The notes: generated from the letters alone by a model not told the origin. A DNA stretch of 64,000 nucleotides from UBA5793 sp040255465 (GCA_040255465.1 JBDZVA010000001.1:1116001-1180000); one strand, 5' to 3'. Counted from the first letter of the stretch, positions 43,939 through 53,042 are shown. Made by a program: numbers and translations.

Positions 43939-44652
43939 TCAGTTGGACGAGTATCGCATGCGGCGTCGGCCGGCGAACGCCAGAGTACCAAGGCTGAGAA
44001 GCGCGATGCTGCCCGGCGTGGGCACGGCGTAAATGCTGCTGAGGCGGAAATCTGCAGCCAGGCCCGGCTCAAGGAAGACGTTGATGCTCTGGAGATGAGC
44101 GAAATCGAGCAGGCCGATGTTGCTGAAGTCCGCGGTTGCGAAGTTCATGATCTGTGCGCCCGGCGCGGTCAGAGAGCGCGTCAGTTCCGCAAAGTTCACG
44201 CCGTCGGAGAGCGTGAGGGTCACCGGGAGCGGCTCGCCGTTGGCAAAGTCAAATCGTCCAAAGTCGAGCAGGATGTTGTTCTGCTGACTGAAGTCAATAT
44301 TCAACCCGTTGCCGTCGTTGTCGTACAGCAAGTTCCAGTCGCCGCGGGCTCCGGCGGTTGACGAATAGTCCAGGAGCATGCCGAAGTTCGGCACGATCGC
44401 CGCCTGCACGAAGTCCAGACCCAGATTCTCAAGATACGTGGCGCGGATCGTCGAGTACCGCGAGCCGCCGATCACGTTCGTGAGGTTGACCTCAAGGACA
44501 TTGACCGACGACAACGTGTTGACTGTGACGGGCCACGGGACCGGATTCCCAACGGACGAAAAATCGTCGATCAGGAGTTGGGCGGATGCGGTACCCGCCG
44601 CCACCGTCCCGGTCAGGAACACAGCCAGAACAAGCCGATGCGCAATTCTCAT
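43939..44652 (-). CDS. Secreted protein with PEP-CTERM-like sorting tail, copy A
   Basis: 237 residues, GGGGAGAGAG about 8 nt upstream of the ATG. Signal peptide cut near ASAQL; beta-rich domain from LLIDDFSSVGNPVPWP; sorting tail VPTPGSIALLSLGTLAF plus GRRRMR. The domain is unlike carbohydrate-active families that I know. No exosortase gene lies in the window, so sorting depends on genes elsewhere. Each copy has its own Shine-Dalgarno and terminator, which suggests separate control after duplication. Confidence 0.82.
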   Translation of the reverse strand: MRIAHRLVLAVFLTGTVAAGTASAQLLIDDFSSVGNPVPWPVTVNTLSSVNVLEVNLTNVIGGSRYSTIRATYLENLGLDFVQAAIVPNFGMLLDYSSTAGARGDWNLLYDNDGNGLNIDFSQQNNILLDFGRFDFANGEPLPVTLTLSDGVNFAELTRSLTAPGAQIMNFATADFSNIGLLDFAHLQSINVFLEPGLAADFRLSSIYAVPTPGSIALLSLGTLAFAGRRRMRYSSN

Positions 44653-44856
44653 GTCGTTTTCTCTCTCTCCCCGCCCCAGCGGTGCTTTGCACCCCGAACC
44701 GGTTTTGGCTCATGTGTCGGGTGCGTCCGATAGACGGAACATTCTGCGCCCAAATCGAGACTTGTCCACACAAATCAATCGCAATTGGCGCAAATCGGCC
44801 CGTTCATAGACCGAACAGAGGGGTCTTCGAGCGGTTTTTTCGGCAATTGTCATCCG

Positions 44857-44862
44857 TAGGAT
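44857..44862 (+). promoter_or_regulatory. Candidate -10 box of the zinc-ribbon gene at 44869
   Basis: TAGGAT 6 nt before a GTG start, no Shine-Dalgarno. Confidence 0.4.
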
Positions 44863-44868
44863 TGGTCC

Positions 44869-45735
44869 GTGGCTCACACCATCCCAGCCAGCGATCCGCC
44901 CGTCACCCCGGTCTGCATCGGCTGCGGCTATGACCTGCGCGCTCAGCCGGCGGATGGCAAGTGCCCGGAATGCGGTACCGACGTTGATCGCTCCATGCAT
45001 GGATTCTGGTTGCGATACTCCGATCAGCAATGGGTCGCGGCGGTGCTGCGCGGCTTGAACTGGGTTTGGGCGAACCTGGCGGTGTTCGTCGGGGCGGGGA
45101 TCGCGACGGCGCTGCTTCTGGCAATCGTCTTTCTGGTTGCTGCGCCGACCAGCAGTGCGATGCTGAACTGGTTGGTGTTTGCACTGGTGGTCTTGATTGC
45201 CATCGGGTTCACCGCGTCGGCCGTTGGCTTTGTCTCGGGCCTGTGGTTGGCGACCGCCTCCGAGCCCGTCCCGCAGAACGCCCCTCCTCTGAGGGCGTGG
45301 AGCCTGCGCATCTTGAGCTTGGCGCTGATCCCGGCTCTTGCCGCGGCCGTCACGGGAACACGATGGCTGACCGCACCGGTTGTGATCCCAGCGTGGGTTG
45401 AGAGCGTTACTGCGATAGCAGCGGTATCGTGCATTGGTGTGCAGTCCTACCAGATGTTGGGTCATCTGCGTTCGCTTGAGCATCGATGCTCGGGATTCGA
45501 AGCGTTTCGGGAGAGTCTGCTGCAAAGGTACCGGCGCAATGTGGCTCTATTCTCCACTCTCCTGATCATCCTGGTTCTGGTGACGAGTCTCGGCCGCAGC
45601 ACGTTTGGCGCGGGCCTGATGTTCTTTGTCTGGCTTGCCGCGGTGGGGCAAGTCGGAGAAACACGAAAGCGAATTCAGGCGGAACTGTCGATATTGTCAG
45701 CCAGAGAAGAGATCGAGGCGCACAAGTCGAACTGA
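44869..45735 (+). CDS. Zinc-ribbon membrane protein
   Basis: 288 residues from the GTG at 44869. The N-terminal zinc ribbon CIGCGYDLRAQPADGKCPECG (from residue 16) is followed by five or six membrane helices (about 55-270). The CGYDL form is a lineage trademark found ahead of unrelated membrane domains. No catalytic motif is seen. First of five consecutive plus-strand genes for small membrane or soluble proteins of unknown role. Confidence 0.75.
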   Translation: MAHTIPASDPPVTPVCIGCGYDLRAQPADGKCPECGTDVDRSMHGFWLRYSDQQWVAAVLRGLNWVWANLAVFVGAGIATALLLAIVFLVAAPTSSAMLNWLVFALVVLIAIGFTASAVGFVSGLWLATASEPVPQNAPPLRAWSLRILSLALIPALAAAVTGTRWLTAPVVIPAWVESVTAIAAVSCIGVQSYQMLGHLRSLEHRCSGFEAFRESLLQRYRRNVALFSTLLIILVLVTSLGRSTFGAGLMFFVWLAAVGQVGETRKRIQAELSILSAREEIEAHKSN

Positions 45736-45751
45736 AGGATCACACTGGCTC

Positions 45752-46879
45752 ATGTCTGATCTCATTTACTGGTATGCGCCATGGAGCGGGCGGCTTCTCG
45801 TGGGAGCGATCGTGCTGCTGGCCCTCGTCGGCAGCGGCTGGGCTCTGCTCTGGCGGAGGCGGCTCAAGTCGCCGCACTGTCCGCATTGCGGATACTCCAT
45901 GACGGCGGCCACTTCGACGCGCTGTCCCGAGTGTGGCGGCAGTTCGACGCTCGTCCAGCAACTTCGTGGCCGGCGCCGGTGGCGGCTGGCGCTGGGCTTC
46001 ATGGCGATCGCCATTGTCGTGCCGGGGCTGGTCGCGGCGCGAAGGATCCGCCAGTACGGCTGGGACTACTACCTCACTTTTGGCCCGGGACACTACTTCT
46101 TTGGCCACTACACGCTTGACCGAGTGGCGGTGAATGGCGTCAACGTGAGAGTGATTGGAGATCGCTCACGGCTTGTACGCGATCAGCAGCTGGAGATCCG
46201 GTCGAGCCAGTCGACGAATACGACCAATGGGGTGCACTGGTTTATTGGAGATTCCGCCGTCAACGGGTCGCCCGTCGGTCGCGGCGAAGACATCACGGGT
46301 GATGGCCGGCCCAACATTGTCATCCGCGAGTACTCCGGCGGGGCTCATTGCTGCACCACCTACGTGCTCTACGAAGTCTGGCCCACGGGCGTCATCTCCG
46401 AGCTGACGCGCCTCGACGCCCAGAACGGCGGCGGATTCGAGGATCGCGACGGCGACGGCTTCCCCGAGTTCATTCTTCCCGACTGGACCTGGGCCTACGA
46501 ACTGACCTGCTATGCGTGCTTGCGCTATCCGCAGGTGATACTCAAGTTTGATGGTAAGAACTATGCGCCCAGCGCGGATCTCATGCTCGAACCGGAGCCC
46601 GCGGCCGACTACATCTCCACCTGGTTGCAGCAGGCGGAGCGCGATCAGGCAACGCTGGGCAACGACGTGTCGAGCTCGATGATGCGCGACCAGATCTGGG
46701 GCGAGATGCTTCGTCTCATCTATGTCGGCCACGCCAACACTGCGTGGGCGCTGCTCGATGCAGCGTGGAACGATGCGTGGGGTGACAAAGATGCCAATCT
46801 GGCCAGGTTTACTTCGATCATGCACAAGAGCCAATTCTGGCCGCTGCTCAAGGCATTGAACGGCGGGGCGCTGGAATAG
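45752..46879 (+). CDS. Zinc-ribbon membrane protein with FG-GAP/VCBS-like repeats
   Basis: 375 residues from the ATG at 45752, 16 nt after the previous stop with AAGGA ahead. One membrane helix (about 18-36), zinc ribbon CPHCGYSMTAATSTRCPECGG, second helix (about 85-105), then an extracytoplasmic domain. This has Asp-rich loops DITGDGRPNIVIREYSGGAHCC and DRDGDGFPEFILPD, calcium-binding-like repeats of integrin/VCBS type. Unusually the ribbon lies between the two helices. Confidence 0.72.
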   Translation: MSDLIYWYAPWSGRLLVGAIVLLALVGSGWALLWRRRLKSPHCPHCGYSMTAATSTRCPECGGSSTLVQQLRGRRRWRLALGFMAIAIVVPGLVAARRIRQYGWDYYLTFGPGHYFFGHYTLDRVAVNGVNVRVIGDRSRLVRDQQLEIRSSQSTNTTNGVHWFIGDSAVNGSPVGRGEDITGDGRPNIVIREYSGGAHCCTTYVLYEVWPTGVISELTRLDAQNGGGFEDRDGDGFPEFILPDWTWAYELTCYACLRYPQVILKFDGKNYAPSADLMLEPEPAADYISTWLQQAERDQATLGNDVSSSMMRDQIWGEMLRLIYVGHANTAWALLDAAWNDAWGDKDANLARFTSIMHKSQFWPLLKALNGGALE

Positions 46880-46945
46880 TCCTCCCTGAGACGCGGCAAG
46901 CATGCTCACCAAATTGTCCAATGATTTCCTCGACAGGCGATTCGC

Positions 46946-47449
46946 ATGAGTTGGCGGTGGTGGCTGGGACTGGGAATCAGCGTGGTCGCGGCGCTCTTCG
47001 TCGTGGGGGTAATCGGGTACATTCTGTTCCTGATGGTCGTTGGCTTCTGGGCATCGCGTCGGGGCAAGTCAAACCAGATGACTCTCCTCGTGCCTGGCCT
47101 CGGCGAACTGAAATCGACAGATGGGTGCGACTGGTCTTGTCAGATGGACGGCATCTCTGTCTCTGTTCAGACGGCGAGCGGATATCCGTCTTCGGCTGAA
47201 ATCGAAAACGTTCGCGCGCTCGTTGGCAATCTGCCGCGTCTGGTCGATCTTGCGCGTGGATTCATCGAACGGGAAGACTTCTCTGAGTACCTTGATCCGA
47301 AGGGGCCCGGCGGCTTCGAGCTGTTTGGATTGAGTGTCCGGTCGGTTGGGGAGTTTACGATTGAGTTGCAACACGCCGCCGATCCCGACGGGTGGTACTA
47401 CGTCGCGTTCGAGAGAGGGGAGCCATCCTGGGCGGGACGGGATGACTGA
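46946..47449 (+). CDS. Membrane-anchored protein of unknown function
   Basis: 167 residues. One long N-terminal helix (about 5-35, WWLGLGISVVAALFVVGVIG) and a soluble domain with SGYPSSAEIENVRALVGNLPRLVDLARGFIEREDF and a C-terminal strand pair (GEFTIELQHAADPDGWYYVAFERGEP). The soluble part recalls small SMI1-like or DUF-type domains but I cannot name it. No clear Shine-Dalgarno. Confidence 0.6.
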   Translation: MSWRWWLGLGISVVAALFVVGVIGYILFLMVVGFWASRRGKSNQMTLLVPGLGELKSTDGCDWSCQMDGISVSVQTASGYPSSAEIENVRALVGNLPRLVDLARGFIEREDFSEYLDPKGPGGFELFGLSVRSVGEFTIELQHAADPDGWYYVAFERGEPSWAGRDD

Positions 47450-47488
47450 GCGACTGCGTCAGAGGTTTCGCGGTTGCGAGGGCCGAAT

Positions 47489-47998
47489 ATGACGGCTGGA
47501 CTGAACAGCGCCGATCGAATCTGCCTCGATTGCGGGTACCCGCTCAAGCGGTTGCGCGAGAATCGATGCCCCGAGTGCGGGTGCCAGTTCAATCCGCAAG
47601 ACCCGATGACGTTTGCCGTCGGCCGACGGATGACGCGCGGCTGGATGATTGCGACGTGGTTTGTCTGGCTATATCCGGCGCTCTGGTTCGTCTACGCCCA
47701 TCTCGTCTGGATGGTGGCGTGGGCGTTCATCGGCCACATGCCCCGTTGGAGTCTGGATGATCCCAAACAGATTTCGCCGATCGTTTCGCTGTTGTACGGA
47801 GTCGCGATGTTCACACTCGTCGGCGTTCCCATCGCTCCGCTGATAGGCGTTATCGCAACAGTCTGGTACTGCAGGCTGCGGCGCACTGGGGTGGGACTGG
47901 GGATACTCATCCAGTCGGGCGTTATCACCATCTGGTTCGGCGTGATCGTGCTGGCGCGAGTCGATCCACTTGGAGCGGTCGACTGGCTGTTCGATTGA
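47489..47998 (+). CDS. Zinc-ribbon membrane protein
   Basis: 169 residues from the ATG at 47489 (an earlier in-frame start at 47474 is weaker). Zinc ribbon CLDCGYPLKRLRENRCPECG (from residue 12), then three membrane helices. Same architecture as 44869 but shorter; sequence similarity is confined to the ribbon. Confidence 0.7.
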   Translation: MTAGLNSADRICLDCGYPLKRLRENRCPECGCQFNPQDPMTFAVGRRMTRGWMIATWFVWLYPALWFVYAHLVWMVAWAFIGHMPRWSLDDPKQISPIVSLLYGVAMFTLVGVPIAPLIGVIATVWYCRLRRTGVGLGILIQSGVITIWFGVIVLARVDPLGAVDWLFD

Positions 47999-48053
47999 GA
48001 TCAGGCGGCTGCCGGAGCGGGCCAAGTCAAGTTCACGTTTTCGGAGACCCATC

Positions 48054-48530
48054 ATGGGATGGTTTCAGCGCAAGCCGAAGTTCCTCGATGATGAGTTCAC
48101 TGGCGTGGCAGGGTTTCTCATCTCGTGTCCGGAGAAGCCGACTCCCGGTGCGGAACTCTTATCTGGCGTTGATCTCGATTTCAGTGTCGACAGCCTCAAA
48201 GAAGTGGATGCGTTTCTCGAGCAGATGAGAGGACGCGATCTCACGCCGGAAGAGGAGTTCACGCTGGTTGTCCGTGTCGGGGCGTATGTGGGAGAAGTGA
48301 TTCGCGACAACGCCCCGGCGACGGGTTGGCACTGGATAGATTACAACGCCGCGATTCGCGCGGTGCCCGAACTTGCATCGATTGGTGAGGTGGATACCGG
48401 TTCGGCCGTGCTCCTGTGGAGCCAGTCGAGAGGTCACTGTTTCCCGATGGGCAAGGTCATCAAGTACCTGATCAACGGATCTGAAGACAGCGTCTACTTC
48501 TTTGCCCTGGTGGCGGTCGATCGGGGTTGA
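48054..48530 (+). CDS. Small soluble protein of unknown function
   Basis: 158 residues from the ATG at 48054 with CGGAG 8 nt upstream. It has no signal peptide or membrane helix and is mixed alpha/beta (SVDSLKEVDAFLEQMRGRDL, EEEFTLVVRVGAYVGEVIRDNAPATGWHW). Last of the five-gene run. The last 20 codons look normal, so it is complete. Confidence 0.6.
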   Translation: MGWFQRKPKFLDDEFTGVAGFLISCPEKPTPGAELLSGVDLDFSVDSLKEVDAFLEQMRGRDLTPEEEFTLVVRVGAYVGEVIRDNAPATGWHWIDYNAAIRAVPELASIGEVDTGSAVLLWSQSRGHCFPMGKVIKYLINGSEDSVYFFALVAVDRG

Positions 48531-48587
48531 CGCCATACCACGAATTTCAGGCAAATCTCCCGTCTCGCGTACCCGGCTGGCCGCCCA

Positions 48588-48593
48588 TATACT
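48588..48593 (+). promoter_or_regulatory. Candidate -10 box of icd
   Basis: TATACT 56 nt upstream of the ATG, giving a leader of about 50 nt that contains GGAGAAAA. Contrast this with the leaderless genes nearby. Confidence 0.45.
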
Positions 48594-48648
48594 GATTGGC
48601 TCGTACGCTTCTCGTTCACGGCCACACCAGCAAGACACGGAGAAAACC

Positions 48649-50091
48649 ATGCCTTCCGCCATCACCATGACCCCCAAGGGTCTGAATGTTCCTGACCAGC
48701 CCATCCTCCCGTTCATTGAAGGTGACGGCACCGGACCGGACATCTGGCGCTCCAGCGTCCGCGTCTTCGACGCCGCGGTGGAGAAGGCATACGGCGGAAA
48801 GCGGAAGATCACCTGGCACGAGGTGCTGGCCGGCGAGAAAGCGTTTAACGCGACGGGCAACTGGCTTCCCGAGGCGACGCTCGATGCGTTCAAGCAGTAC
48901 CTTGTGGGCATCAAAGGTCCGCTGACCACGCCGGTGGGCGGTGGCATTCGCAGCCTCAACGTCGCGCTGCGGCAGATTCTCGACCTGTACGTGTGCCTGC
49001 GCCCGGTCCGCTGGTTCACGGGCGTGCCTTCGCCCGTCAAGAAGCCGCAGGATGTGGACATGGTTATCTTCCGCGAAAACACGGAAGACATCTATGCCGG
49101 TATCGAGTACGCAGGCGGTACGGCGGAGTGTCAGAAGATTCTCGACTTCATGGCCGAGCACTTCCCCAAGGAGTTCAACAAGATTCGGTTCGGCAGCCAG
49201 GAGAAGGCAAACGCCTGGCAGAAAGTGCTTGAAGGCATCGGCTCGCCGCATCGCGATGCGAAGGTGGAAGTCGGCATTGGATTCAAGCCGGTGTCCTATC
49301 TTGGCACCGAACGCCTCGTGCACAGCGCCATTGGCTACGCGCTCAAGAACAAGCGAAAGAGCGTCACGCTCGTGCACAAGGGCAACATCATGAAGTTCAC
49401 CGAAGGCGCTTTCCGCGAATGGGGCTACAAGGTCGCCGCGACGTTCTACCGCGGCCAGACCGTGACCGAGCGAGAGACGTGGATCTTCGGCAACAAGGAA
49501 TCGAATCCGGATCTCTCGAATGAGGCGAACGCGAAGATGATCGAGCCCGGCTACGAGATGATGACGCCGGATCAGCAGCGAAAAGTTGTCGCCGAGGTTG
49601 AGACAGCGCTCAAGCTGTGGCCCTCGCACGGCGGCGGCAAGTGGAAGAGCATGCTGCTCATCAAGGACACGATCGCCGACATCACGCTCCAGCAGGTGCT
49701 GACCCGCGCCAAGGAGTTTGATGTCATCGCCACGATGAATCTCAACGGCGACTACATCAGCGACGCGCTCGCCGCTCAGGTGGGTGGAATCGGCATAGCG
49801 CCCGGCGCCAACATCAACTACATCACCGGCCACGCGATTTTCGAAGCCACGCACGGCACCGCGCCCAAGTACGCCAACAAGGACCAGGTGAACCCCGGAT
49901 CGGTCATCCTCTCAGGTGAGATGATGCTCCGCTACATGGGCTGGACCGAGGCGGCGGATCTGATCATCAAGGGCATTGATGGCGCGATCTCCGCCAAGAC
50001 GGTGACGTACGACTTCCACCGGATGATGGAAGGCGCGACGAAACTCAAGTGCAGCGAGTTCGGCCAGGCGATCATCAAGCACATGGGATGA
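48649..50091 (+). CDS. icd: NADP-dependent isocitrate dehydrogenase
   Basis: 480 residues from the ATG at 48649, CGGAG about 9 nt upstream. It oxidises isocitrate to 2-oxoglutarate in the TCA cycle. The family signature for substrate binding is complete: FIEGDGTGPDIW, KGPLTTPVGGGIRSLNVALRQ (with the serine phosphorylated in E. coli Icd), RENTEDIYAGIEY, LVHKGNIMKFTEGAF, and the Asp cluster MNLNGDYISD. EATHGTAPKYANKD lies in the cofactor region; the Lys/Tyr pattern there fits NADP rather than NAD. Somewhat longer than E. coli Icd (416). Confidence 0.94.
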   Translation: MPSAITMTPKGLNVPDQPILPFIEGDGTGPDIWRSSVRVFDAAVEKAYGGKRKITWHEVLAGEKAFNATGNWLPEATLDAFKQYLVGIKGPLTTPVGGGIRSLNVALRQILDLYVCLRPVRWFTGVPSPVKKPQDVDMVIFRENTEDIYAGIEYAGGTAECQKILDFMAEHFPKEFNKIRFGSQEKANAWQKVLEGIGSPHRDAKVEVGIGFKPVSYLGTERLVHSAIGYALKNKRKSVTLVHKGNIMKFTEGAFREWGYKVAATFYRGQTVTERETWIFGNKESNPDLSNEANAKMIEPGYEMMTPDQQRKVVAEVETALKLWPSHGGGKWKSMLLIKDTIADITLQQVLTRAKEFDVIATMNLNGDYISDALAAQVGGIGIAPGANINYITGHAIFEATHGTAPKYANKDQVNPGSVILSGEMMLRYMGWTEAADLIIKGIDGAISAKTVTYDFHRMMEGATKLKCSEFGQAIIKHMG

Positions 50092-50103
50092 TGGGGATGC
50101 GTG

Positions 50104-50133
50104 GGCCGAGGGTGATGGGGTTCACCCTCGGCC
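50104..50133 (+). terminator. Convergent stem-loop between icd and the GNAT gene
   Basis: Perfect 12-bp stem GGCCGAGGGTGA/TCACCCTCGGCC with a 6-base loop, starting 12 nt after the icd stop and overlapping the last codons of the convergent gene. No T-run on either side. Confidence 0.45.
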
Positions 50134-50619
50134 GCATATTCCCCGCGCGCGCCGGTGCAGCCGGACGATCTCAATGGACTCAGCGCCAACGGTTTGCCGT
50201 TGACCCTCGGCAAACCCCAACTCCGCGTAGAGCGCGAGCGCGGGCATGTTGCGCACGGCTGTGGAAACGGTGATGTCGCGCCGCCCATGCGCGGCGATGA
50301 CAGATTGTACGAGCTGCCGACCAACGCCGCGGCGCAGGTGCGTGGGTGCGACCACCAGAGATGCGATATGAACCACATCGGGCGAGGCATCAGGTTGGCG
50401 CTCGATACTGATGGCGGCTACAAGTGCTCCCTTATCGAATGCACCAATGAACTGCTCAGCTGACTCTCGGATGTCGGCAACCGACCGATCCAGCGGTTCG
50501 AATCGCGTCACGCTCAGCAGCCGGGCTTCCAGCGCATAGGCCGCCATTTGCAAGGCGTGGATCTGCCTCGCCAGTTCCGGTTCACGGTGATTGATGGGTA
50601 GAATGCGAATTCCGGACAC
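50122..50619 (-). CDS. GNAT-family N-acetyltransferase
   Basis: 165 residues from a GTG at 50619 with GGAG ahead; the frame is open further upstream but that part reads as noise. Acetyl-CoA signature VVAPTHLRRGVGRQLVQSVI, then NMPALALYAELGFAEGQ, the classic C-terminal GNAT end. Substrate unknown. Convergent with icd and divergent from the gene at 50717. Confidence 0.85.
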   Translation of the reverse strand: MSGIRILPINHREPELARQIHALQMAAYALEARLLSVTRFEPLDRSVADIRESAEQFIGAFDKGALVAAISIERQPDASPDVVHIASLVVAPTHLRRGVGRQLVQSVIAAHGRRDITVSTAVRNMPALALYAELGFAEGQRQTVGAESIEIVRLHRRARGICGRG

Positions 50620-50716
50620 GCTTCCACTTCTCCGGCAATTGTCGAGGATCGTAGTGCGGTCAACAAGCGATCGTTGACCGGTGGAGTGGTGTAGTCGGCC
50701 CGACAGGGGACCAGCC

Positions 50717-51085
50717 ATGCGAATCGAGTTTCTCGCAGAGGGTTCGAGAGACTGCCCGCTCATCAGGCTGTATGACTGGCACCCTGAAGAGCAGGGCATG
50801 CTTCGCCGTGCTGCCCTTAATCTCGCCGACGGGCGCATTACGGAGTTCAGATTTTACGACCAGCCGTGGGCCAAGCCTGTTGATGGCTGTCAATTCCTGT
50901 GGCGCATCGATCGCAAGAATGTCGGCGTCCGGCTGCCTGATAGCGGGAGACAATTCGTGCTGCGCTACTCCGAGGAGGCGTGGCGCGAGGTTGCCGACAA
51001 GATCGCGGCGACTGGCGGCGGATTCAATTGGCTGACCAACGAAGGTGACGTAGCTGTGCTGCTTTCGTGGGATGGACACTGGTAG
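50717..51085 (+). CDS. Small hypothetical protein
   Basis: 122 residues from the ATG at 50717 (AGGGGA 7 nt upstream). Beta-rich and soluble (MRIEFLAEGSRDCPLIRLYDW, LRRAALNLADGRITEFRFYDQPW), without a recognised domain. Confidence 0.55.
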   Translation: MRIEFLAEGSRDCPLIRLYDWHPEEQGMLRRAALNLADGRITEFRFYDQPWAKPVDGCQFLWRIDRKNVGVRLPDSGRQFVLRYSEEAWREVADKIAATGGGFNWLTNEGDVAVLLSWDGHW

Positions 51086-51098
51086 TGTTCGCAGGCGA

Positions 51099-51104
51099 TA
51101 CGAT
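51099..51104 (+). promoter_or_regulatory. Candidate -10 box of the GNAT gene at 51110
   Basis: TACGAT 5 nt before the ATG, no Shine-Dalgarno at normal distance. Confidence 0.35.
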
Positions 51105-51109
51105 GTCTC

Positions 51110-51628
51110 ATGCTCACCGGTCCACGCATTACCTTGCGCGAGCTCGTTGATGATGATCTCGACTTCCTCGCACGCCTGCTTGGTGACAAGCAAGTGATGC
51201 GCTACTGGCCAAAGCCGATGGACCGCGAGGAGTCGCAGGTCTGGCTGCAACGCCAGCAGCAGCGCTACGCCGAGTTTGGTTGCGGCTATTGGCTGGCGTT
51301 CGATCATGTCAATGACCAGCCCGTTGGCCAGGCCGGGGTGCTCATGACCGACGTGGATGGGGAGCAACTACCGGCACTGGGCTACATGGTCCACCGGCCG
51401 TTCTGGCGCCAAGGCTACGGCATTGAAGCGGCGCAACTCTGCGTTCAGTACATTTTTTCAGTGATCGGTGCACCGACGGCCTACACGCTTGTTCGGCCAG
51501 AGAATGCGCCATCGATGCAACTCGCTCTCCACCTGGGGATGCAGCCGGTGCGGAGAACTCGCTACGCGGGGTATGAGCACGTCGTGCTGAGACTGCGGCG
51601 CGACTCGAATGAAGCTGCTGCGGGTTGA
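51110..51628 (+). CDS. GNAT-family acetyltransferase of the RimJ/RimL type
   Basis: 172 residues. TGPRITLRELVDDDLDFLARL opens as in the ribosomal-protein-alanine acetyltransferase group (Acetyltransf_3), followed by GYMVHRPFWRQGYGIEAA (acetyl-CoA loop) and a conserved VRPENAPSMQLALHLGM end. Members acetylate N-termini, antibiotics or small amines; the target cannot be told. Confidence 0.85.
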   Translation: MLTGPRITLRELVDDDLDFLARLLGDKQVMRYWPKPMDREESQVWLQRQQQRYAEFGCGYWLAFDHVNDQPVGQAGVLMTDVDGEQLPALGYMVHRPFWRQGYGIEAAQLCVQYIFSVIGAPTAYTLVRPENAPSMQLALHLGMQPVRRTRYAGYEHVVLRLRRDSNEAAAG

Positions 51629-51734
51629 GGGGCCGGCAACGGTTGGATGCTCGCCCGATTGGACTCACCTCGATGGTGCGCTTTCCATGTCCTGAATCCG
51701 CACGGCTCTGACAAGTCCACTCCCTTTCATCGGC

Positions 51735-51740
51735 CATAAT
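51735..51740 (+). promoter_or_regulatory. Candidate -10 box of the membrane protein at 51748
   Basis: CATAAT 7 nt before the ATG, no Shine-Dalgarno. First base deviates from TANNNT. Confidence 0.35.
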
Positions 51741-51747
51741 TCGCTCG

Positions 51748-52914
51748 ATGGCCGATTCTCCTGATACTGCCCGACCGACCGTAGTCGTCCGCTGCTACTC
51801 GCCATGGGCCAAGTGGGGTTTGGGGGCGGTGTCCGCTCTGTTGTTCGTCGTGTCGGTCGCCGTGACGTGGGGGTTTGCCGCCTCGGGATGGAACGTGCCG
51901 ATGGTGATCATCGCGGTCTTTCTGGTGAGTATGTCGGTGCTTGCTGGTTGCCTGACCGCCGCGAGTATCTGGAATACGGTGCGCGTCGATGTGATCGCAG
52001 GCGATGTGGTGATCGAAAACGGTCCGGTTCCCTGGAAGAAGCGCCGGTCGATTCCCGGCGGTTCGATCGAGCAGTTGTATGTCCAGCAGGCGCCGCTCGA
52101 AAAACCATTCTGGCCGAGCGTCGGCGGGCCGATTGATGTTAAAGCAAGGCTGCGCAATGGCAGGTGGGTCACGATTGTCTCCGGCTGCATGACGGAACGC
52201 GATGCGCGACGAATCGAGCGCCGAGTGGAATACGCTCTGAATCGTCAGGACGAGTATGGCGAGATTGATGACGATGAGCGCTCCGAGGTCTTTGCCGACT
52301 GGCGCGAATCGCTCGGCCCGGCGCCGTGGTGGCTTGATGTTCAACAGCAGGGCGATCTGGTCAACATTCGCTATCGTGATCCAGTGGTGTGGCAGCTCAT
52401 TCACGTCGTGATCGGAGCGGTCGTTATTGCGGCCGGCGTGTGGCTGCTTACTCGACTCTCGACGTTCGGTTTCGATGCCGTATTGTGCAGCGTTGTCGTA
52501 CTCTGCGGCGCAGCGCACATGCTTGGTGCGATCATCAGGCGCAGGACGATCATTGTGAATGCGACGCAGATTGCGCGTCGCGCGAATTGGCCTGTGTGGA
52601 ATTGGCGGCAAATCGCCGTCGAGCGCGATCGGGTCAAGTCGCTGGACTGCCGAAGCCGCACGGTCACAAGGCGCGGGTCAAAGGGGTCGCGTTGGCGCTA
52701 TCGACGATACTGGGTCGTCGCCGTTCACCCGGTGCGGGGTCACTTCCGCCTCACGGAGGATGTGCGAACGCGCGTGACGGCGCTTCAGCTCATGAACGCG
52801 ATTGGAGGGGCGCTGCGAGTTGGAGCCGAGCCCACACCATGGGCGGATGGGGTCGGGGCCGAAGCGGGTGACGGAGTGCCAGCCCGGCAGACTGCGGCTG
52901 AAGATGACGCCTGA
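51748..52914 (+). CDS. Four-helix membrane protein of unknown function
   Basis: 388 residues. Two helix pairs (about 24-70 and 210-265), each followed by a soluble beta-rich segment: SIPGGSIEQLYVQQAPLEK with the arginine-rich RDARRIERRVEYAL, and KSLDCRSRTVTRRGSKGSRWR with YWVVAVHPVRGHFRL. The arrangement suggests an internal duplication of a two-helix plus PH-like domain unit. Family not identified. Confidence 0.65.
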   Translation: MADSPDTARPTVVVRCYSPWAKWGLGAVSALLFVVSVAVTWGFAASGWNVPMVIIAVFLVSMSVLAGCLTAASIWNTVRVDVIAGDVVIENGPVPWKKRRSIPGGSIEQLYVQQAPLEKPFWPSVGGPIDVKARLRNGRWVTIVSGCMTERDARRIERRVEYALNRQDEYGEIDDDERSEVFADWRESLGPAPWWLDVQQQGDLVNIRYRDPVVWQLIHVVIGAVVIAAGVWLLTRLSTFGFDAVLCSVVVLCGAAHMLGAIIRRRTIIVNATQIARRANWPVWNWRQIAVERDRVKSLDCRSRTVTRRGSKGSRWRYRRYWVVAVHPVRGHFRLTEDVRTRVTALQLMNAIGGALRVGAEPTPWADGVGAEAGDGVPARQTAAEDDA

Positions 52915-53042
52915 GAAACTTGCTGCTTTCGCTGGCAATACGCTCCTTGTTGACGCGTTGATTCCGGTGGATGCGTCGTTATGTATGAAATGGATGCAGC
53001 GAATCGCGCTGCTTCCCGGACCAGAACTCAGCGGAGGATGAC

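Noticed and set aside
48616..49854. 412-codon open frame opposite icd
   Set aside because: Antisense shadow; icd has every family motif on the plus strand.
50620..50838. N-terminal extension of the GNAT frame
   Set aside because: Overlaps the divergent gene at 50717, reads as Ser/Arg-rich noise and ends where the GTG with GGAG gives a normal GNAT start.
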